NCBI GenBank assembly: GCA_903851035.1
Contig: CAINND010000024.1
Coordinates: 1 to 64,000 of the forward strand
Length of the DNA stretch: 64,000 bases
Direction of reading: 5' to 3'
Source of the DNA: an uncultured Acidobacteriota bacterium
Lineage (GTDB): Bacteria; Acidobacteriota; Terriglobia; Terriglobales; Acidobacteriaceae
This document shows positions 61,818 to 64,000 of this stretch, in pieces; positions within the stretch are counted from its first letter, which is position 1; the number at the start of each line of letters is the position of its first letter. A model generated the notes under the pieces. That model was not told the DNA's origin and made no database searches. It was given only the letters and a program-made list of their open reading frames with translations. The position numbers and the translations under genes are program-made.

Positions 61818-62789
61818 TTGCAACAACAGTCAACCCAACAGGCGCTCTCCGCCTCTCCGGCCGCTTCTCCGGTTATGCACCGCGGCGGCATCAACTGGCT
61901 TACCACCACCGTGATGGTCATCTATCACGTGCTGGCCGTGGTGGCACTCTTCAACTTCACATGGAAGGGACTGGCCCTGGCCGTCTTCCTGTGGTGGGTC
62001 TCCACCTCGCTGGGCATCGGCATCGGCTACCACCGCCTGCTCACGCATCGCGGCTTCACCACGCCCAAGTGGCTGGAGTACTTCCTCACCGTCTGCGGCA
62101 CGCTGGCCCTTGAGGGCGGACCGATCTTCTGGGTCGGCATTCACCGCATCCATCACCAGCTCACCGACCGCCCCGGCGATCCGCACTCTCCGCGCGACGG
62201 CAAATGGTGGTCGCACATGGGATGGGTGCTGACCGGCGAAGCTCTGCACGATGGCACCGAGCAGCTTGCTCCCTACGTACCTGACCTGCGCCGCGACCGC
62301 TTCTACCTGTGGCTCAGCAAGTATCACTGGATTACACAGGCGGTGGTGGGCGTGGCCGTGATGGCCGCCTTCGGCTGGAAGGTGACCCTGTGGGCCGTCT
62401 TTTTGCGCACCGTCGTGGGATTGCATGGTACCTGGCTGGTGAACTCCGCCACGCACCTGTGGGGCACGCAGCGCTGGGCCACCGGAGACGATTCCACCAA
62501 CAACTTTCTTATCGCGCTCCTCAGTTGGGGCGAGGGCTGGCACAACAATCACCACGCCCACCCCAGCAGCGCCCGCCACGGACTGCGCTGGTGGGAGGTG
62601 GACACCAACTGGTACGTCATACAGTGCCTGCACTCCGTTGGACTGGTGAAGAACATCAAGCTGCCGAGGGCCGACAGCCGCATCCGCGAGATCGGCGAGG
62701 CCGTGCCGGTGGCACAATCCACAGAGAAGCCCGTCGCTGCCGATCCCCAGGCAGAGATGCAACCCGAACTGATCGCCGCCGGCAACTGA
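61818..62789 (+). CDS. acyl-CoA/acyl-lipid delta-9-type desaturase
   Basis: This 323-residue membrane enzyme has three His boxes: G-Y-H-R-L-L-T-H-R-G-F, G-I-H-R-I-H-H-Q and G-E-G-W-H-N-N-H-H-A. They bind the di-iron site and typify stearoyl-CoA desaturase-like enzymes. Paired hydrophobic helices flank them. The TTG at 61818 follows AAAAGGA; a longer frame from 61605 would include the upstream repeats and lacks a site, so it is rejected. It adjusts membrane fluidity; the iteron-like repeats suggest control by a lipid-responsive regulator. Confidence 0.85.
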   Translation: MQQQSTQQALSASPAASPVMHRGGINWLTTTVMVIYHVLAVVALFNFTWKGLALAVFLWWVSTSLGIGIGYHRLLTHRGFTTPKWLEYFLTVCGTLALEGGPIFWVGIHRIHHQLTDRPGDPHSPRDGKWWSHMGWVLTGEALHDGTEQLAPYVPDLRRDRFYLWLSKYHWITQAVVGVAVMAAFGWKVTLWAVFLRTVVGLHGTWLVNSATHLWGTQRWATGDDSTNNFLIALLSWGEGWHNNHHAHPSSARHGLRWWEVDTNWYVIQCLHSVGLVKNIKLPRADSRIREIGEAVPVAQSTEKPVAADPQAEMQPELIAAGN

Positions 62790-62813
62790 CCGGCAATAGA
62801 CCGCTCCAACCTT

Positions 62814-62842
62814 GCCCCGGCGAATATGGCCGGGGCTTTTTT
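62814..62842 (+). terminator. rho-independent terminator after desaturase
   Basis: A perfect 8-bp stem GCCCCGGC-7 nt-GCCGGGGC is followed by TTTTTT. Confidence 0.9.
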
Positions 62843-62864
62843 ATCACGCGGAATTTACCCCGCT

Positions 62865-63042
62865 GCAGACTGCTGAAAACCCAGGGAATGCTCAAACTTA
62901 CGAAATGTCATGGTGAGCGCAGCGCCCGCTGTTTGGGCGCGGAGTCGAACCACCCTTTGTTTCTGGGTAGAGCAAGACAAACAAAAGGTCGCTCCACTAC
63001 GCGCCTGCGGCGCTTCGGTCGCAATGACATTTCCTTTATGCA
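62865..63042. repeat. dispersed ~180-bp element, copy 2 (inverted)
   Basis: This is the reverse complement of the element at 24568-24770, differing by scattered substitutions and lacking the 26-bp duplication. It lies directly after a terminator, as copy 1 does. It fills most of the 421-bp gap before the kinase gene. No coding capacity. Confidence 0.85.
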
Positions 63043-63210
63043 ATTTTTTCATCAAATAAAGCGGGATTTGCCACCAAGCGCCTGCGGTGGGTAACGCACT
63101 TGCAGCGCTGTCAGTCGCAGACACCAGGACTCCGCAGGCGCTTGGGCTTTACCTTCCTCCCTGCTCTCACTACCATGTTCTTCATCCGCCGGGAGCGGAC
63201 GAAGCTCATC

Positions 63211-64000
63211 ATGCCCATCTCACGCAACAAGGCCATCGCGTTTGTCATCGTCGTCGGCTCGCTCTCCGTGGCCCTGGCGCTGGCCCTGAATATCACATGG
63301 CTGATTCGCTGGCGCGAGGTCGGCATGGTGGTGCTGGGCATCATCTTCTTCGGCTTTGTCATCGCCGGCGTTACCCTGAACACCATCTTCCTGGTGCGGG
63401 AGATGCGCCGCAACGAGCAGCACGACAGCTTCATCAACGCCGTCAGCCACGAGCTGAAAACGCCCATCGCCAGCATCCGCCTTTATCTGGAGACACTTCA
63501 GCAGCGCGAGCTGAGCGCCGAACAGCGCCAGCGCTTCTACCAGACCATGCTGGCCGACGTGGAGCGCCTGACCCACACCGTGGAAGAAGTCCTGCGCGCA
63601 GGGCAACTGGGACAAAAGGGGCACGCCAGCTTCCTTCGCCTCGACCTCGCCGAGCTGGTGCGTGAATCCGCCGCGCTGGCCCGCACCCGTCACCGCCTTG
63701 CCGAGGAGGACATCCGCGTCAGCGAGCAGGCGCTGGAGCCGCCCTTTGTGCAGGGCGACGCCGAGGAGCTGCGCTCGGCCATCAGCAACCTGCTGGATAA
63801 CGCCATCAAATATTCGCCCGGCCGCAAGGAAATCGTCGTCGAACTGGTGGAAGAGGGCGACGACCTGCTGGTCAAGGTCATCGACCAGGGCCAGGGCATT
63901 CCGCGCGGTGAGCTGAAGCGTATCTTCCGCCGCTTCTACCGGGTCAACCAGCGGCTGCGCCAGCGCATCAAGGGCACCGGCCTCGGACTGTTCATCGTCT
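63211..64000 (+). CDS. two-component sensor histidine kinase, cut by window end
   Basis: The frame is open to the window edge (263 codons). Two membrane helices (A-I-A-F-V-I-V-V-G-S-L-S-V-A-L-A-L-A and V-V-L-G-I-I-F-F-G-F-V-I-A-G-V) are followed by HisKA with A-V-S-H-E-L-K-T-P-I-A-S-I. The HATPase has N-box N-L-L-D-N-A-I-K-Y-S, G1 I-D-Q-G-Q-G-I-P and G2 G-T-G-L-G-L-F-I-V. The periplasmic sensor loop is very short, so it probably senses through the membrane or a partner. The start could also be ATG 63175. The response regulator would lie beyond the window. Confidence 0.85.
   Translation, partial: MPISRNKAIAFVIVVGSLSVALALALNITWLIRWREVGMVVLGIIFFGFVIAGVTLNTIFLVREMRRNEQHDSFINAVSHELKTPIASIRLYLETLQQRELSAEQRQRFYQTMLADVERLTHTVEEVLRAGQLGQKGHASFLRLDLAELVRESAALARTRHRLAEEDIRVSEQALEPPFVQGDAEELRSAISNLLDNAIKYSPGRKEIVVELVEEGDDLLVKVIDQGQGIPRGELKRIFRRFYRVNQRLRQRIKGTGLGLFIV

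Noticed and set aside
63087-63665. Plus-strand open frame over the kinase N-terminus
   Set aside because: It is out of frame with the HisKA and HATPase motifs that define the kinase frame.

Overview
The window looks like a chromosome segment of an Acidobacteriota bacterium, probably class Terriglobia. The evidence is two very large Oar-like TonB-dependent receptors with carboxypeptidase-regulatory N-termini, a VWFA-related exported protein, DUF5666 and DUF3300 proteins, an exported TldD-like pair, high GC and Kdo-type LPS synthesis. This placement is inferred from gene content; there is no rRNA in the window.

Bases 1 to about 19,620 are a prophage that runs off the left edge. The late genes are read leftward: an H1-like/putative small terminase protein, a dual-specificity phosphatase, a 1,441-residue tailspike-like fibre with a Sec signal peptide, a holin-like protein, a lipoprotein, the large terminase, a HipA-like kinase with a DUF3037 protein (an accessory cassette), portal, a putative prohead protease, a scaffold-like protein, major capsid, head-tail connector and tail genes. 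An S24-type repressor that lacks the autocleavage residues separates them from three small rightward genes, which include a zinc ribbon and a sigma-region-4-like regulator. Six non-overlapping junctions in the late region carry composite arrays of hairpin modules ending in TTTGAAACC-type direct repeats. I saw none of these arrays in the host half. No integrase or att site was identified.

From 19.9 to 34.6 kb are host genes: a frameshifted cystathionine synthase/lyase-like gene, an MltD-like transglycosylase, an acidic/H1-like protein, a divergent S41 protein, and a pentose-phosphate/upper glycolysis cluster (tkt, rpiB, tal, pgi, zwf). An elongator-type tRNA-Met and small membrane proteins follow.

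The most unusual locus is 34.98-40.28 kb. One gene encodes an M50-like membrane metalloprotease domain fused to a complete enolase whose two domains are circularly permuted: the TIM-barrel half comes first and the N-terminal capping half last. Every enolase catalytic residue I could align is present. Facing it across a shared terminator is a gene for a PPDK-like protein that has lost the phosphohistidine and has a different C-terminal region in place of the PEP-binding barrel. Both proteins derive from phosphoenolpyruvate enzymes, so the pair is a candidate undescribed membrane PEP-sensing or PEP-metabolising system.

The rest (40.6-64 kb) is mainly envelope functions: a DUF3300 protein, an Oar-like receptor, the exported TldD/TldE-like pair, trmJ, kdsB, a GT87-like membrane protein and a DUF4337 protein. 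Then comes a leftward cluster of DUF5666 protein, Oar-like receptor, VWFA protein and prolyl oligopeptidase, followed by an acyl-CoA desaturase and a sensor kinase cut by the right edge. Two inverted copies of a roughly 180-bp dispersed element sit at 24.6 kb and 62.9 kb.
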